Shown: piece by piece, positions 61,201-64,000 of the stretch
How the letters are laid out: each line of letters opens with the position of its first letter
Position numbering within the stretch: position 1 is the first letter of the stretch
Source: Todiramphus chloris collaris
Lineage: Eukaryota; Chordata; Aves; Coraciiformes; Alcedinidae
Length of the DNA stretch: 64,000 nt
Direction of reading: 5' to 3'
NCBI GenBank assembly: GCA_025345505.1
Contig: JANVCC010000130.1
Coordinates: 11,533,710-11,597,709 of the forward strand
Program-made: the position numbers and the translations under genes
The notes under the pieces: generated by a model
The model's database searches: none
What the model saw: only the letters and a program-made list of their open reading frames with translations
Told to the model about the DNA's origin: nothing

Positions 61201-61883
61201 CCTGAGGGATCCTCAGCAGGAAAATTGAAGATTGATTCTCCAAGGATGAGTGGCCTGTGCCAGCATAGGACCAGGCTACTCGGCCATGGGACGAGACTGG
61301 TGGTGGACGTAGCTGGGCTGGCCCTCCATTGGAGGCAGCTCAGGGCATCCATAATAGTCCCTGAACAGTGGTATCCCTGTGTGTTATCCATCCCTCTTGG
61401 TTCCCTCTGTCGTCATGGAATGCAGTAGGAAACTGATTTGCAGTGAGTTGCTCCCATGTTGTAATTTCCTGTAACAGATTAGGGAGTAGGATGAGGGGAG
61501 AGGAGGGACAGGTTTTGAGGGAGGGACTTCTAGAGAGGGTTGTTAGACTGGTTTTTTTAATTATTCCCAAGGGAAGAATCTCTAAGCTGCTTGGTCCATA
61601 ACCTGCGGAAGGACACACGCTCACAAGTTCAGGGCAAGGCAAGCATGCTGAAGCCCATGTCCATCAGAAAAGGAAGGATGAGTGGGCTGAAGGCAGGGGA
61701 AAATTGTTTGTCCTGAGAGCTCACCGTGGATGTGGGTGTGCGATCGTGTGCAAGATTTCTTCCTTTCCTCTGGTGTTGCTAGAATTCCTGCTGTATGTGC
61801 CTCTAATTGTAGGTTTCCCCTAAAGACATTTGGTGTCACTGTAAGGACGGCGTTTCACTCTCCCTCTCTGCCTGTACAGTTAT

Positions 61884-61958
61884 TCTCTCTCTCTCTCTGT
61901 GCAGTTCACTTCATAAGCCATTGGTGAACATACCATAAGACACAGAGAGAGAGAGAGA
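61884..61958. repeat. CT/GA inverted repeat (hairpin-forming)
   Basis: The 18-base arm 61884-61901, (TC)7 T GTG, is an exact reverse complement of 61941-61958. Inside the 39-base loop, GTTCAC (61904-61909) pairs with GTGAAC (61924-61929). Confidence 0.8.
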
Positions 61959-62422
61959 GAGAGACAGAAACCACACACCAGCCCTTCTTCCTTGCTTTCC
62001 CACCATGGAATAGCTAAACATGCCTTCATCCACATCTCCATCACCTTCCAGTGCCCCACAATTATTTTGACCCTCTGGTCTTTCTGGAAAGAAGCTTCTG
62101 ACACTTCTTAACACCACCTGCCTGGGAAAACATGCACAGAAACACAGACAAAGCCCTCTAAACCCTCCTGCGAAAGAAGAGGTCCTTTTTTTTCCTTTTT
62201 ATTTCTGCTCTGACTCCAGAGCTTCAGACTCCAGCCTGCGAAGCTACAATTTCTTACCATGTATTCTCCTTTTAAACCGTCTCCTTCCTGCACACGCTCA
62301 GTCTTTGCAGCCACGGATCTAACACAACTCCCCGCTTCTCTTCTGCAGGTTCTTTGCTCCCTGTCACTCAGCTGATTCTGATCTTTTTTCTCCTATTTCT
62401 CCCCCCACCCCTGGGCACTGAG

Positions 62423-62456
62423 GTGTGTGTGTCTGTGTGTGAGTGTGCCTGTGTGC
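62423..62456. repeat. GT-rich microsatellite, imperfect
   Basis: GTGTGTGT interrupted by CT, GA and CC dinucleotides. Confidence 0.8.
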
Positions 62457-64000
62457 AAGGGGGGAGGTGAGGGAGGGGCTTTTCTTTTCTTGTTGGGGGA
62501 ATTTTTTCAAAGCGTCTTCATTATTATTTTATTTTGCTTCTCTGACTTGGACACTTCTCCCTAGGAGATTTCTTTTCCATGCAAAGGTAGGTGAGATGCA
62601 TGCACACCTGGCTAACCTTTTGTCTGTCTCATTACACTTGTTTTTGCTGTTCTTTTAATAGAAAACTTGCATCCTCCTGTGTACCTGTATCATTCCTGTT
62701 TTGCTTTGTACCTGTTTCCTCTCTTGCAGAAGTAAAAGCTGAGGGTAGACATGTCTGTAGTGTTAATAATTCTGTCTTTCCAGAGAGGAAAGTTATTTCT
62801 CTGTGAATGTCCAGCCATACATGTATGTCCATGTGCAATGCCCATGTATGTGAGAGTGCCTCTCTTTACCCAACAAGTAGTGGTAATTGATTTTGTTGTG
62901 TGTTTTGGGCAGGGGGTTGATGGAAAGAGAATGACTGTGTGTCCAGCAGTTCACATCTGTGAGCAAATGCAGCAGGGAATATGTTTCTCACATGTATTCA
63001 GCAGCTCTTTATATATGACTATAAATGATTGAAGGAGCATGAATAATGCCAGGATTTTCAAATTTAGCCCTGGTTAGTTTGTACTGTTATGATGGGGAAG
63101 GATGGTGGGAAAGAGGAAGGGTTACAAAATCTCCTCCCTGGAGAGGTAACTGTCTGAGACTTGTATATATGTAACTTTTCCTAAAACCATCTCACTGCTT
63201 TGGGGCTTCCTGGGTTTGGTAATTTTTTTGTTTTGCAAAGCAACCACTGGGGCTTGGATTTAGGTTTCATAATTTGTCTTTTCTTGTTCTGTTTATGATT
63301 ATTACTGCATTTCAATTGCGTGTGCAACATCCAAAGTGACATGGAATAGGATGTGCTTTAATGTAACAAATGCATCATCTTCTGGCTGTTGGCTGGAGTC
63401 AGGGGGAGAGAAATAGAAGAATTAAAAAAGAAGAGAAGGAGAAATAATGTTCGATATTGTTGACTGGCAATTATCTGGTATATTTTCTGCCAGTACTGGT
63501 TTTCATAACACTCTTGATGGATACCTTTTGCTGCTTGGTAATGACAGATGTGTGAAAAGTACCAGGGGCTTTAAAAAACCAAACAAAGCAGAAATAAAAA
63601 AACCAATGTGCATCATCTCCCTGAAAATTATTGCAAAGAAAAATGATAAACATCAAAAAGCAGAACTTGCTCTGTATTTTCTCTCTGCTAACAGGAAGCA
63701 TTTTTCTCATTGATCTGGGGGCTACTAGTGTATCTCTGTTGCTTAGAAGACATCTATGTTAATTTTCAGTTGTTTCTGTGTGCTATTGCAGAGCTCTTGG
63801 TCTTAAATTTGGGCTGGTGATTAATGATTTATTACCTCAGAAGAAGGAAGGGGTCTGCTGACCCTCCACCTCCCTCACTCCTTGATGTTTTCACTCCAAC
63901 ACATAAACTTCTCTATTGATGGAAGAAAATCCGCAAGCTCATTATCTTCTCAACACCCTACCTGCAAAGAAACTTTTAATTCAAAGCACTGGGAAGGGAA

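Larger units (their letters stand above)
52223..64000. other. Gene-free right end, possible CACNA1I flank or intron
   Basis: No supported exon. The longest frames (149 codons plus and 175 codons minus at 53315-53855) lie antisense to each other and match nothing I know. Long pyrimidine tracts occur near 59240-59350 and 61855-61900, and purine tracts near 54190-54280 and 57540-57620. A CT/GA inverted repeat lies at 61884-61958 and a GT-rich run at 62423-62456. AT-rich stretches at 60290-60370, 63000-63060 and 63420-63700 could be regulatory, but nothing in sequence alone proves it. Confidence 0.5.

Noticed and set aside
37740-62400. Idea that long plus-strand pyrimidine tracts mark introns of a plus-strand gene
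   Set aside because: Comparable purine tracts occur on the same strand (43740-43830, 54190-54280, 57540-57620), so there is no clear strand bias by eye.
1-64000. Endogenous retrovirus, CRISPR array, tRNA or rRNA genes
   Set aside because: No LTR pair, gag/pol/env-like frame, regularly spaced repeat array, tRNA cloverleaf or rRNA sequence was recognised. The only reverse transcriptase sequences are CR1-type.

Overview
This is a vertebrate nuclear segment, almost certainly from a bird. The repeats are nearly all CR1-type LINE fragments whose 3' ends carry the (ATTCTATG)n-like tail, introns are short, and both recognisable genes encode close relatives of amniote ATF4 and RPS19BP1. I cannot name the species.

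Layout. From 1 to about 11.4 kb there is no gene I can support; the stretch holds two CR1 copies in head-to-head orientation (2643-3291 minus, about 3660-6882 plus). From about 11.42 to 15.19 kb lies ATF4 on the plus strand. It has a CpG-rich promoter with three CACGTG boxes, two CCAAT boxes and a TATA box; exon 1 with a 3-codon uORF1; a uORF2 start codon split from its body by intron 1; a 353-residue bZIP protein from exons 2 and 3; and a close AATAAA signal. A 3.1-kb minus-strand CR1 with an almost intact ORF2 follows (15824-18925). After intergenic DNA and a CR1 fragment, RPS19BP1 (AROS) lies on the minus strand in four coding exons (27983-29497), with a CpG-rich start region reaching about 29.86 kb. 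The order ATF4(+) then RPS19BP1(-) matches the human chromosome 22 neighbourhood, where MIEF1 lies on the ATF4 side and CACNA1I beyond RPS19BP1.

From 29.9 kb to the right end (34 kb) I find no exon I can defend. It holds four more CR1 pieces, simple repeats, one pair of related non-CR1 segments at 37.9 and 39.2 kb, and AT-rich stretches that could be conserved non-coding DNA. By synteny this should be 5' flank or early intron of CACNA1I, but no calcium-channel exon was recognised.

How the genes work together. ATF4 is the stress-response transcription factor whose translation is gated by its uORFs. RPS19BP1 is a small nucleolar protein linked to RPS19 and SIRT1. They are convergent neighbours and nothing in the sequence shows a shared operon-like control. 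I found no undescribed multi-gene system. The most instructive signal is the ATF4 leader, where splicing status decides whether uORF2 is 58 residues long and overlaps the main start, or only 2 residues long.
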